The notes beneath the pieces were generated by a model. That model made no database searches, was not told the DNA's origin, and saw nothing but the letters and a program-made list of their open reading frames with translations. From assembly GCA_035632055.1 (NCBI GenBank), contig DASQHO010000084.1, forward strand, positions 1 to 11,899: a DNA stretch of 11,899 bases, in the 5' to 3' direction. This document shows, in pieces, positions 1 to 6,200 of the stretch; within the stretch, counting starts at the first letter, position 1, and every line of letters starts with the position of its first letter. Origin of the DNA: REEB95 sp035632055. Lineage in GTDB: Bacteria > Pseudomonadota > Alphaproteobacteria > ATCC43930 > CGMCC-115725. A program made the translations under genes and the position numbers.

Positions 1-339
1 GGTGCGGATTTCGTCGCCTTCGCCCGGCAGTTCGCCGCGATTGGCGCCGCGATGCTGCGCCATGCGCAAGGCGGCGTCGACGGCATGGGCATCGATCTCC
101 TCGCCGCGCTTGAGCCGATCGTAGAGCGCGGTGAGCGTGGCCCGCGCGATGTCGGCGGCGGGCTCCGGTCCGGAGATCGCCAGCCGGTTCCCGCGCGATA
201 CGAGAGCGACGCCCAGCGCGCGCTCGATGCGCTCGAGATGCTTGTCGTGCTCGCCGAAGAGCTGTGGCAACAGGGCGTTGTCGGCGAAGTGCAGGTTGAA
301 GCGCGCCTCGGCGTCGCGCGCGGCGTCGCGCGGCGTCAA
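1..339 (-). CDS. phoH: PhoH-family ATPase, N-terminal part (cut by window edge)
   Basis: Reading the minus strand from a TTG at 339 gives 113 open codons to the window edge. The protein has the usual N-terminal region of PhoH-like proteins: a stretch beginning FNLHFADNALLPQLFGEHD, then LERALGV-like and ISGPEP segments, and a helical part ending in a charged GEDE-like region. The P-loop ATPase core lies beyond the window, so ATP binding is known from the family and not seen here. PhoH/YbeZ proteins are cytoplasmic nucleotide-binding proteins commonly encoded beside ybeY and linked to RNA or ribosome metabolism. The TTG start overlaps the miaB stop (TTGA) and has GGAGG seven bases upstream, which makes this start convincing despite the rare codon. 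It is the last visible gene of the fur-olsB-olsA-miaB cluster and is probably cotranscribed. I am confident of the family, less so of the physiological role. Confidence 0.86.
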   Translation of the reverse strand, partial: MTPRDAARDAEARFNLHFADNALLPQLFGEHDKHLERIERALGVALVSRGNRLAISGPEPAADIARATLTALYDRLKRGEEIDAHAVDAALRMAQHRGANRGELPGEGDEIRT

Positions 340-1670
340 GCGGCGGCCTCCGGCAGCACGCCAGCCAGGCTGTTGGGCTCGATCGTGGCGACGCGCACGG
401 TGGCGACCGAACCCAGGAGAGCGTCGGGTGCCGCGGCGTGAACCGGCTGCAGCCACGGGCTGCGTCCGGCGAGCTGCCCAGGATGGCGGCCGCGCTTTTC
501 GAACAGCACGTCAACGGCACGACCCGCGAAGCCAGCGTTGAAGCGGGCCTGTTGTTCGCTCAGCAAGGCTTGGAGCGCCGCCAGCCGCTCGACCTTCACC
601 GGCTCCGGCACCTGATCGGCGCTGGACGCTGCGGGCGTGCCGGGCCGAGCGCTGTATTTGAACGAGAAGGCCTGTGCGAAACCGACGCCGCGTACCAGCG
701 CCAGTGTTGCAGCGAAATCGTCGTCGGTCTCGCCGGGGAAACCGACGATGAAATCCGACGACAAGGCAATGTCCGGCCGTGCCGCGCGCAGCCGGTCGAT
801 GATGCGGCGATAATCGTCGGCGCGATGCCGGCGGTTCATCGCCTGCAGCACGCGATCCGAGCCCGACTGCACCGGCAGATGCAGGAACGGCATCAGCTTG
901 GGCTCGTCGCGGTGGGCGGCGATCAGCTCGTCGTCCATGTCAGCTGGATGCGAGGTCGTGTAACGCAGGCGCAAAAGTTCCGGGATTTCCGCAAGCGCGC
1001 GGATCAGCCGGCCGAGGCCCCAGACGGCGCCATCGGACGCTGTGCCGTGATAGGCGTTGACGTTCTGGCCCAGCAGCGTCAGCTCGCGCGCGCCGTGCGC
1101 GACCAGATCCTCGGCTTCTTCGAGCACCGCCTGCGCCGGACGTGAGAACTCGGCCCCGCGTGTATAGGGCACAACGCAGAAGGTGCAGAATTTATCGCAG
1201 CCCTCCTGGATCGAAAGAAAGGCGCTGATGCTGGCGCGGCCGCGTTCCGGCAGCTGATCGAATTTCGATTCGGCGGGAAATTCGGTTTCGACCGGCCGAT
1301 CGCCGTTCTCGGCGGCTTCGACCAGTGCCGGCAGCCGGTGATAACTTTGCGGACCGACGACAAGATCGACGCTCTTAGCGCGACGCAAAATCTCGGCGCC
1401 TTCGGCCTGGGCGACGCAACCGGCGACCGCGACGACCATTTTGCCGCCCTGGCGCCGCTTGCGCGCCTTCAGCGGCGCGAGCCGGCCGAGATCGGAGAAC
1501 AGCTTCTCCGCCGCCTTCTCACGGATATGGCAGGTGTTGAGCAGGATCATGTCGGCATCGGCCGGTGACGCGGCCGGCGTGTAGCCCGACGGCGCCAGTG
1601 CTTCGGCCATGCGATCGGAATCATACACGTTCATCTGGCAGCCATAGGTTTTGACGAACAGCTTTTTCAC
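336..1670 (-). CDS. miaB: tRNA-2-methylthio-N6-dimethylallyladenosine synthase (MiaB)
   Basis: MiaB is a cytoplasmic radical-SAM enzyme that adds a methylthio group to i6A37 of tRNAs reading UNN codons. The 444-residue product has the normal length. Numbered from the GTG at 1670, the N-terminal UPF0004 domain carries three cysteines for the auxiliary 4Fe-4S cluster: C11 (TYGCQMN), C47 (NTCHIREKA) and C85 (VAGCVAQ). The radical-SAM CxxxCxxC motif is CDKFCTFC at C158, C162 and C165, and a C-terminal TRAM-like region includes GRSPWLQPVH. NTCHIREKA and the order of domains favour MiaB over the MtaB and RimO relatives. An in-frame ATG at 1697 would add nine residues and overlap olsA by 20 bases, but it has no ribosome site. 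The GTG at 1670 sits eight bases after the olsA stop with GAGG upstream, so I prefer it. The stop overlaps the phoH start. Confidence 0.95.
   Translation of the reverse strand: MKKLFVKTYGCQMNVYDSDRMAEALAPSGYTPAASPADADMILLNTCHIREKAAEKLFSDLGRLAPLKARKRRQGGKMVVAVAGCVAQAEGAEILRRAKSVDLVVGPQSYHRLPALVEAAENGDRPVETEFPAESKFDQLPERGRASISAFLSIQEGCDKFCTFCVVPYTRGAEFSRPAQAVLEEAEDLVAHGARELTLLGQNVNAYHGTASDGAVWGLGRLIRALAEIPELLRLRYTTSHPADMDDELIAAHRDEPKLMPFLHLPVQSGSDRVLQAMNRRHRADDYRRIIDRLRAARPDIALSSDFIVGFPGETDDDFAATLALVRGVGFAQAFSFKYSARPGTPAASSADQVPEPVKVERLAALQALLSEQQARFNAGFAGRAVDVLFEKRGRHPGQLAGRSPWLQPVHAAAPDALLGSVATVRVATIEPNSLAGVLPEAAA
347..351 (-). promoter_or_regulatory. Shine-Dalgarno site of phoH, inside the miaB 3' end
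   Basis: The minus strand reads GGAGG here, seven bases before the TTG at 339. It lies within the last codons of miaB. It decides the start of phoH, because no ATG or GTG with a comparable site is seen nearby. Confidence 0.7.
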
Positions 1671-1677
1671 ATCCGCC

Positions 1678-2535
1678 TCATCGTGTCGGCAGCGCATCGG
1701 CCAAGACCGGCGCCGGCGCCGTTGGGATCGTCACCGGCAGCGGCATGGGCGCCTCGCGCCCGCTCAACGCCACTGACAATCCGGCCGCGATCACCGCGGC
1801 GCAATGGTCTGCCAGTGCCTTGCGCGAAGCGAAATCGGCGGCGCGCACCGGCGGATGGAAGGTCACGCTGACGCTGAGATGTCCGAGTCCGAGCATGGTC
1901 CACAGATGCGGCGCCAAATCCATGTCGCCGTACCAGGCGAACAGCGGACGATAGGAACGTCCGAGCGGCATGCCGTCAAGCCGGAGATAAGCGACCGAAA
2001 CCGGCTGCACCGCGATGTCGCCGGCGCCGTCCGACTCCATGACGGCAGCGAACAGGGCGCTCTTGAACGGCAGCAGGTGCTGACCGTCACCGCTAGTGCC
2101 TTCCGGAAAAAGGACCAACTGGTCGCCCCCGTGCAGCCGCGTACTCAACGCGTCACGCTGTCGCGTCACGCTTCGGCGTTTGCGATCGATGAACACCGTG
2201 CGCTGCAGCCGCGCCAGCCAGCCGAACAGCGGCCAGCCGTCGACATCGGCCTTGGAGACGAACGAGCCCGGAATCGCGGCGCCCAGAATCTCGATATCGA
2301 GATACGACGTGTGGTTCGCAATGAAGAGCGTTGGGCGGGCCGGAGATGGCGTGCCGTGCAGCTCGATCGTGATGCCGAGGATGCGGCACACCAAGCGGTG
2401 ATAGAAGCGCGGCAGCCGCTTGGCCAATGGGCTGTGCAGCGCCAGCAGCACCGCCTGGACCGGCATCAGCGGAAGGGTCAGCGCGCAATAGGCGATAACG
2501 CGCGCCAAGCGCAGCGCGGAACCTTGCGGCGGCAT
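1678..2535 (-). CDS. olsA: PlsC-type acyltransferase, probably lyso-ornithine lipid O-acyltransferase (OlsA)
   Basis: This 285-residue membrane-associated acyltransferase has the hallmarks of the PlsC/LPLAT family. It has the HxxxxD catalytic motif (NHTSYLD, H75 and D80), a GWPLFGWLARLQ segment, VFIDR, and the FPEGTS substrate-binding motif at 143-148. A hydrophobic N-terminal stretch at about residues 13-33 could anchor it to the inner membrane. PlsC proteins acylate lysophosphatidic acid; OlsA homologues instead acylate lyso-ornithine lipid made by OlsB. Immediate placement after olsB, with the stop and start sharing one base (TGATG), is why I infer OlsA. The fold alone cannot separate the two substrates, and some OlsA proteins do both reactions. 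No ribosome site is visible before the ATG, so translation is probably coupled to olsB. miaB follows after eight bases. Confidence 0.85.
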   Translation of the reverse strand: MPPQGSALRLARVIAYCALTLPLMPVQAVLLALHSPLAKRLPRFYHRLVCRILGITIELHGTPSPARPTLFIANHTSYLDIEILGAAIPGSFVSKADVDGWPLFGWLARLQRTVFIDRKRRSVTRQRDALSTRLHGGDQLVLFPEGTSGDGQHLLPFKSALFAAVMESDGAGDIAVQPVSVAYLRLDGMPLGRSYRPLFAWYGDMDLAPHLWTMLGLGHLSVSVTFHPPVRAADFASRKALADHCAAVIAAGLSVALSGREAPMPLPVTIPTAPAPVLADALPTR

Positions 2536-3380
2536 CAGACGACGGCAACCGCGCGCGCGCGGCGTTCGTAATGGCGATAATATTTCTCGGTCACCAAGTC
2601 GGTCTTCACCACGATGCAGACGTCGGTGGTATTGAACTGCTGATCAATCACCGCGCCGTCACCGACGAAACCGCCAAGGCGCAGATAGCCTTTTAGCAGC
2701 GGCGGCAGGTGATTCAGCGCCTCGGCCGGATCGAAGGCGCCGGGCGGGAGCCGGTTCATGTCCAGATAACGGTCGCTGAGCGCGCGCGGCCGCAGTGCCG
2801 GCGGCGCCAGATGATGGTGATAGAGATACGAGAGCGGCACCGCCAATGCACTGAGATCGGTGCCGGGCAGGCTGGCGCAACCGAACATCAGCTCGATCCC
2901 ATAGTCGAACACGTAGGCAGCGATGCCGCGCCACAACAGCTGCATGGTCGGCCGGTTGCGCGCCTGCGCGTCGATGCATGACCGGCCGAGCTCGAGCACT
3001 GCGCCGGGAAATTCGGCAATGCAGCGGACGTCATATTCCGCCGCGCTGTAGAAGCGGCCGATGTGTGAAGCCGCTTCGCGACGGATCAGCCGGTAGGTTC
3101 CAATCACGGCATCGCCGCCGGTGCCGCGGGCATGGTCGATCACCAGCAGATGGTCGCAGAACGCGTCGAAAACGTCGAAGTCGCGCTGCACCAGCGCCAT
3201 CTCGACCGTCGGATGCGCGCCCATCTCCTGGTAGAAAACCCGATAGCGCAGTGCCTGGGCGGCGGCGATCTCGGCCTCGTCGCGCGCCAGCCGGACTTCG
3301 AGCGTGCCAGCGCGGACGACGAGCGCACCTGAATGCTGCGGCGGTGCGGCAGACGCCGGAGACGGGGATTGCGCGGTCAC
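2535..3380 (-). CDS. olsB: L-ornithine N-alpha-acyltransferase (OlsB), ornithine-lipid synthesis
   Basis: OlsB transfers a 3-hydroxyacyl group from acyl-carrier protein to the alpha-amino group of ornithine, giving lyso-ornithine lipid, the first step of this phosphorus-free membrane lipid. The 281-residue protein shows the hemolysin/OlsB-type GNAT-like sequence: LRYRVFYQEMGA at 45-56, a DxFDxFCDHLLV stretch at 69-80, VIGTYRLIRR at 92-101, LELGRSCID at 129-137, the following MQLLWRGIAAYV helix, and MFGCASLPGTD at 165-175. The first roughly 20 residues are Ala/Pro/Ser-rich and weakly conserved. The start is a GTG that overlaps the stop of the fur-family gene (GTGA), with only a weak purine stretch upstream, so coupled translation is likely. 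Its stop overlaps the olsA start. In several alphaproteobacteria ornithine lipids increase under phosphate limitation; I see no convincing pho box here. Confidence 0.9.
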   Translation of the reverse strand: MTAQSPSPASAAPPQHSGALVVRAGTLEVRLARDEAEIAAAQALRYRVFYQEMGAHPTVEMALVQRDFDVFDAFCDHLLVIDHARGTGGDAVIGTYRLIRREAASHIGRFYSAAEYDVRCIAEFPGAVLELGRSCIDAQARNRPTMQLLWRGIAAYVFDYGIELMFGCASLPGTDLSALAVPLSYLYHHHLAPPALRPRALSDRYLDMNRLPPGAFDPAEALNHLPPLLKGYLRLGGFVGDGAVIDQQFNTTDVCIVVKTDLVTEKYYRHYERRARAVAVV

Positions 3381-3808
3381 TTCTTTGCGGCTGCTGCCGC
3401 GTTGTCCAGCGGCACGGCAAACAATTCGAGACGGTGATCGACGAGTTTGTAGCCCAGCCGCGAGGCCACCTCGCGTTGCAGCTTTTCGATCGCCTCGTTG
3501 CGGAACTCGATCACTTTGCCGCTCTGCAGATCAATCAGGTGATCGTGGTGCTCCGTCGGCGCCTCTTCATAGCGTGCCCGGCCATCGCCGAAATCATGGC
3601 GCTCAAGGATACTGGCCTCCTGAAAAAGGCGCACGGTGCGGTAGACCGTGGCGATCGAGATCTTCGGGTCGATGGCAGCGGCGCGCCGATGTACCGCCTC
3701 GACGTCGGGATGGTCAGCCGCTTCCGAGAGCACGCGCGCGATAATGCGGCGCTGCTCGGTCATCTTGAGACCTTTGTCGATGCAGAGTTGTTCGATACGG
3801 GACGGCAT
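3377..3808 (-). CDS. fur: Fur-family metalloregulator, Mur-like (manganese/iron)
   Basis: This is a 143-residue cytoplasmic repressor of the Fur family. The N-terminal winged helix includes MTEQRR at 16-21 and the recognition region ISIATVYRTVRLF at 50-62; the C-terminal part is the metal-binding dimerisation domain. Numbered from the ATG at 3808 it lines up with Escherichia coli Fur. The regulatory-site ligands H33, E81, H88 and H90 and the second-site ligands H87, D89, E108 and H125 are all present. The structural-zinc cysteines (93 and 96 in E. coli) are D93 and S96. This pattern is known from alphaproteobacterial Fur proteins, many of which act as the manganese-responsive regulator Mur; Irr is excluded because its N-terminal haem motif is absent. 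A TTG at 3817 would add three residues; I prefer the ATG because it restores the standard N-terminus. It is the first gene of the ols-miaB cluster. Iron versus manganese specificity cannot be read from the sequence. Confidence 0.92.
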   Translation of the reverse strand: MPSRIEQLCIDKGLKMTEQRRIIARVLSEAADHPDVEAVHRRAAAIDPKISIATVYRTVRLFQEASILERHDFGDGRARYEEAPTEHHDHLIDLQSGKVIEFRNEAIEKLQREVASRLGYKLVDHRLELFAVPLDNAAAAAKK

Positions 3809-3845
3809 TCGCGACAATGTCCGCGCCTATTGCCCGAGGGCGCAA

Positions 3846-3851
3846 ATTATA
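3846..3851 (-). promoter_or_regulatory. Candidate -10 element of the fur-ols-miaB cluster
   Basis: The minus strand reads a perfect TATAAT, which would start transcription about 30 bases before the ATG at 3808. At 17 bases upstream the -35 position reads TAGGCT (3869-3874), only three matches to consensus, so activation or a weak promoter is possible. No classical 19-base Fur palindrome was recognised around it. Confidence 0.4.
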
Positions 3852-3880
3852 GCCCAAACTCGGCAGCGAGCCTATAGCGG

Positions 3881-3899
3881 GTGCCGCAGCATGCGGCGC
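3881..3899 (-). terminator. GC-rich hairpin after mucR, possible terminator or attenuator
   Basis: GCCGCA (3883-3888) and TGCGGC (3892-3897) form a six-pair stem with a three-base loop, extendable by one G-U and one G-C pair. It begins ten bases after the mucR stop. No run of T follows on the minus strand, so it is not a standard intrinsic terminator. It could slow polymerase between mucR and fur or protect the mucR 3' end. Confidence 0.35.
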
Positions 3900-3908
3900 C
3901 GCCGACAC

Positions 3909-4328
3909 TCAGTCGGCCTTCGCCTGACGGCCGCGCGTGCCGAGACCGATGTCCTTGGCGAGCTTGGAACGCTGACGCGCATAATTCGGCGCGACCATCG
4001 GATAGTCGGAGGACAAACCCCAACGTTCGCGATAGGCCTCGGGCGTCATGTTGTATGCCGTCTTGAGGTGACGCTTGAGCATCTTCAGCTTTTTGCCGTC
4101 CTCGAGACAGATGATGTAATCGGGGTGGACCGAGCGCTTGACGTTGACCGCCGGCTTCGGCCGATCGCCGCCGGCCGCCGGACCTTTGCCGATACTGGCC
4201 AGCGACTGGTAGACCTGATCGATCAGCTGCGGCAGATCGGTTGGCGCCACGTTGTTGTTGGAGACGTGCGCGGCAACGATTTCGGTCGTGAGCTCGAGCA
4301 GGCTGTTGGGCTGCGCTTTGTCAGTCAT
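3909..4328 (-). CDS. mucR: MucR/Ros-family transcriptional regulator
   Basis: A 139-residue regulator of the MucR/Ros family, which silences or tunes genes for exopolysaccharide, motility, cell cycle and symbiosis or virulence in alphaproteobacteria by binding AT-rich, TpA-containing DNA. The N-terminal half (residues 8-45) is the helical oligomerisation part, with LTTEIVAAHVSNNNV. The C-terminal half holds the DNA-binding domain: CLEDGKKLKMLKRHLKT, then NMTPEAYRERWGL, DYPMVAPNYA and AKDIGLG. The zinc-finger ligands of Ros (Cys, Cys, His, His) correspond here to C74, D77, H87 and Y92, so only two of the four classical ligands remain. Family members that fold without zinc or with an Asp ligand are known. 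The ATG at 4328 has AGGA about ten bases upstream. The gene sits between tsaB-rimI and fur, with its own AT-rich promoter region. Regulatory targets cannot be deduced here. Confidence 0.95.
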   Translation of the reverse strand: MTDKAQPNSLLELTTEIVAAHVSNNNVAPTDLPQLIDQVYQSLASIGKGPAAGGDRPKPAVNVKRSVHPDYIICLEDGKKLKMLKRHLKTAYNMTPEAYRERWGLSSDYPMVAPNYARQRSKLAKDIGLGTRGRQAKAD

Positions 4329-4361
4329 TCGACAGAGTTCCTAAGGGTCCTTTGGTGAAGC

Positions 4362-4372
4362 ATATAAGTATA
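4362..4372 (-). promoter_or_regulatory. AT-rich promoter core of mucR
   Basis: This 11-base block is AT-rich in a GC-rich region. It offers two -10 candidates on the minus strand: TATACT (4372-4367) and TTATAT (4367-4362). The latter has TTGCGC (4389-4384) 16 bases upstream. Several TpA steps are present, the type of DNA that MucR proteins bind, so autoregulation is plausible. Which -10 is used cannot be decided. Confidence 0.4.
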
Positions 4373-4383
4373 TTGGGTGAATG

Positions 4384-4401
4384 GCGCAATAAGGATTGCG
4401 C
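4384..4401. repeat. Perfect inverted repeat in the mucR promoter region (candidate operator)
   Basis: GCGCAAT (4384-4390), a four-base spacer, then ATTGCGC (4395-4401): seven perfectly matched bases per arm. One arm overlaps the candidate -35 of mucR, the geometry of a repressor operator. No T-run follows on either strand, so a terminator for rimI is less likely. Confidence 0.5.
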
Positions 4402-4466
4402 GATTGTAAGGTTTTTGTTGGTCCTCGATAACGGTTTTACGGATTAGGGCGCCGCGAATACACGGC

Positions 4467-4925
4467 TTACGCCAGCGGCCGCGCGAGAATCAGGGCATCG
4501 GCCGCGACAGCATCGGGCCGCCGGTAATAGAGAACGCGGCGGCCGACGGCGGCAAAACCTTCGGCGGCATAGAGAGCGCGCGCGCCATCGTTGTCGGCGG
4601 CGACTTCGAGCACGATGCGCGACGAGCGCGCGTCGCGTGCGACGGTGTAGAGATCGGCGAGCAGCGCGCGAGCGACGCCGCGCCGTCGCGCCGCCGGATC
4701 GACGCACAGCGTCAGAATTTCGGCTTCGCCGCCGACCACCAGCGTGAGGACGAATCCCACAGCCTTGCCGCCGGCTTCGGCGAGCCGTGCATGCATCTTC
4801 GGCAGACTGAGGAGTCGCAACAGCGCGCCGCGCTCCCACGGATCGTCCGGAAACGCCAGCCCGTGCAGCCGCGCCAACACATCGACGTCGGCATCCGCCG
4901 CGGTTCGTAAACGCAGCGCGCTCAC
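4467..4925 (-). CDS. rimI: Ribosomal-protein-alanine N-acetyltransferase (RimI)
   Basis: A 152-residue GNAT acetyltransferase, cytoplasmic. RimI acetylates the N-terminal alanine of ribosomal protein S18 in E. coli. The acetyl-CoA-binding motif A is DPAARRRGVARALL, with the RxxGxA signature at 80-85. It is preceded by the strand EILTLCVD and followed by the typical VLEVAADNDGARALYAAEGF block at 105-124, containing E107, N112 and Y119. The GTG start at 4925 overlaps the tsaB stop (GTGA), so translation is probably coupled. The tsaB-rimI pairing is widespread and is the main reason to prefer RimI over a generic GNAT enzyme. The stop is followed by 138 bases without a gene before mucR. Confidence 0.88.
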   Translation of the reverse strand: MSALRLRTAADADVDVLARLHGLAFPDDPWERGALLRLLSLPKMHARLAEAGGKAVGFVLTLVVGGEAEILTLCVDPAARRRGVARALLADLYTVARDARSSRIVLEVAADNDGARALYAAEGFAAVGRRVLYYRRPDAVAADALILARPLA

Positions 4926-5596
4926 GGGACGACTACCCGCCGCGGCGTCGTGGTGTCGGGTGCACGCAGGTAAAAAGGGCGTGGCGGCTCGATCACGCCG
5001 CCGTTCGCACGTTCCCGGCCGAGCCGTGCGACCCAGGCCGCGTCAACCGCATCCGTACCCGGCGCGACGGCGATATCCCGTGCCGTCACGTTGGCACGCA
5101 GCCGTTCAGCGGCATCGCCCGCGAGAAGCAGCGGGCCCGGCACCAACCAGGCGGCAAGGTCGCGTGGATGAACCTGCGCCGGCGGCGCCAGCGCGGCTCC
5201 AGTCGCCGCGAACGGCTGGAGGTAGAATTCCTCGCGTTTCGATTCAACGGCAACGATCAGTGTCCGTCCTTGACGTCCGGCCACAGGCACCGAAGCGGCA
5301 TAGGCATCGAACACGCCCACGCCTATCACGCTGCGGCCCGTTGCCAACGCCAGTCCACGCGCGGCCGCGAGGCCGATTCGGATGCCGGTGAAGCTGCCGG
5401 GACCGGTGGTGACGGCGATGAGATCGAGCGCCGCCGCTGTGAAGCCGGCGACCGCCAGGGTTTCGGCAATCAACGGCACCAGCCGCTCGGCCTGGCCGTG
5501 CGCCATCGCTTCGGCGCGCGCGGCGGCGACGTCATCTCCGTCGAGCACGGCGACCGCGCATTGGCTGCCGGCGCTATCGAGTCCCAAGACCTTCAT
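4922..5596 (-). CDS. tsaB: tRNA threonylcarbamoyladenosine biosynthesis protein TsaB
   Basis: TsaB (YeaZ) is an ASKHA-fold protein that dimerises with TsaD and, with TsaE, transfers threonylcarbamoyl to A37 of ANN-decoding tRNAs. The N-terminus MKVLGLDSAG matches the family opening, and TGPGSFTGIRIGLAAARGLA (residues 64-83) is the diagnostic motif. The product is 224 residues, near the usual 220-240. Another in-frame ATG at 5608 would add four residues, but it lies inside a good -10 hexamer (TATGAT, 5609-5604) and has no ribosome site, so I chose 5596. The gene diverges from the dipeptidase gene with only 34 bases between the two starts, and it overlaps rimI downstream. The C-terminal part is variable, as usual in this family. 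Confidence 0.93.
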   Translation of the reverse strand: MKVLGLDSAGSQCAVAVLDGDDVAAARAEAMAHGQAERLVPLIAETLAVAGFTAAALDLIAVTTGPGSFTGIRIGLAAARGLALATGRSVIGVGVFDAYAASVPVAGRQGRTLIVAVESKREEFYLQPFAATGAALAPPAQVHPRDLAAWLVPGPLLLAGDAAERLRANVTARDIAVAPGTDAVDAAWVARLGRERANGGVIEPPRPFYLRAPDTTTPRRVVVP

Positions 5597-5603
5597 GCGC
5601 GCG

Positions 5604-5632
5604 ATCATAACGTGCTAGGAAAATCCGGTCAT
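5604..5632 (-). promoter_or_regulatory. Candidate tsaB promoter overlapping the ddpX start
   Basis: The minus strand reads ATGACC (5632-5627), a 17-base spacer, then TATGAT (5609-5604). These match four and five bases of the -35 and -10 consensus. Transcription would begin six or seven bases later, at or next to the ATG at 5596, giving a nearly leaderless tsaB message. The -35 box includes the first two bases of the ddpX start codon on the other strand. Confidence 0.42.
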
Positions 5633-6197
5633 GAATCTGCAAACGATCACCGCCGCAAGCCACGACGTCATCCTCGAGATTGCCTATGCGACGGCGGCCA
5701 ATTTCACCGGCAAACCGGTCTATGCCCGGCCCGGATGTTACCTGCACGCGGACGCCGCGGCGGCATTGCGCCGTGCAGTCGATCTCGCCAAGCCGCTGGG
5801 GCTGCGACTCAAGATCTTCGACGCCTTCAGGCCAAGCGAAGCGCAATGGGCGTTGTGGAATTTCCGGCCCGATCCGGAATTCCTCGCCGATCCGCGCAAA
5901 GGCTCGCCGCACTCGCGCGGCGTCGCGGTCGATCTGACGCTGATCGACGCGCAAGGCAGTGCCCTCGACATGGGCACCGGCTTCGACGCCTTTACGCCGC
6001 TGTCGCATCATGGCAGCGCTGCGGTTTCCGAAACGGCGCAGCGCAACCGCTTCCTGCTTCTGGGATTGATGAGCGCGGCGGGCTGGGACTTCTACAAGAA
6101 CGAGTGGTGGCACTATCAGTTGTTCGACAGCAAAATGTACCCGCTGCTGTCGGATGCCGATCTCGACGTGCCGATGATGCCGCGCATTACCGCCTAA
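5631..6197 (+). CDS. ddpX: D-alanyl-D-alanine dipeptidase, VanX/DdpX type
   Basis: A 188-residue zinc peptidase of family M15D that hydrolyses D-Ala-D-Ala. The zinc motif SxHxxGxAxD is present as SPHSRGVAVD with H94 and D101. The EWWH motif at 158-161 supplies the catalytic E158 and the third zinc ligand H161. DAFRP provides R67, corresponding to the transition-state arginine of VanX. No signal peptide is seen, so it should act in the cytoplasm, as VanX and DdpX do. The start at 5631 has AGGA at 5617-5620. There is no vanH, vanA or two-component pair nearby and no dipeptide transporter beside it, so a resistance cassette is unlikely. Recycling of dipeptide from peptidoglycan or use as a nutrient is more plausible, but inferred. 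It diverges from tsaB and converges on nfuA. Confidence 0.9.
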   Translation: MNLQTITAASHDVILEIAYATAANFTGKPVYARPGCYLHADAAAALRRAVDLAKPLGLRLKIFDAFRPSEAQWALWNFRPDPEFLADPRKGSPHSRGVAVDLTLIDAQGSALDMGTGFDAFTPLSHHGSAAVSETAQRNRFLLLGLMSAAGWDFYKNEWWHYQLFDSKMYPLLSDADLDVPMMPRITA

Positions 6198-6200
6198 ACG

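Noticed and set aside
3377..3808. The Fur-family protein as Irr
   Set aside because: It lacks the N-terminal haem regulatory motif and the Irr-type DNA-binding sequence, and it keeps the Fur regulatory ligands in standard positions.
4384..4401. Palindrome as the rimI transcription terminator
   Set aside because: No T-run follows on the minus strand and it lies about 65 bases past the rimI stop within the mucR promoter region, so an operator fits better.
5631..6197. A vancomycin-resistance (van) cassette
   Set aside because: Only the dipeptidase is present; there is no D-Ala-D-Lac ligase, lactate dehydrogenase or VanRS pair, and Gram-negative bacteria commonly carry DdpX-type enzymes.
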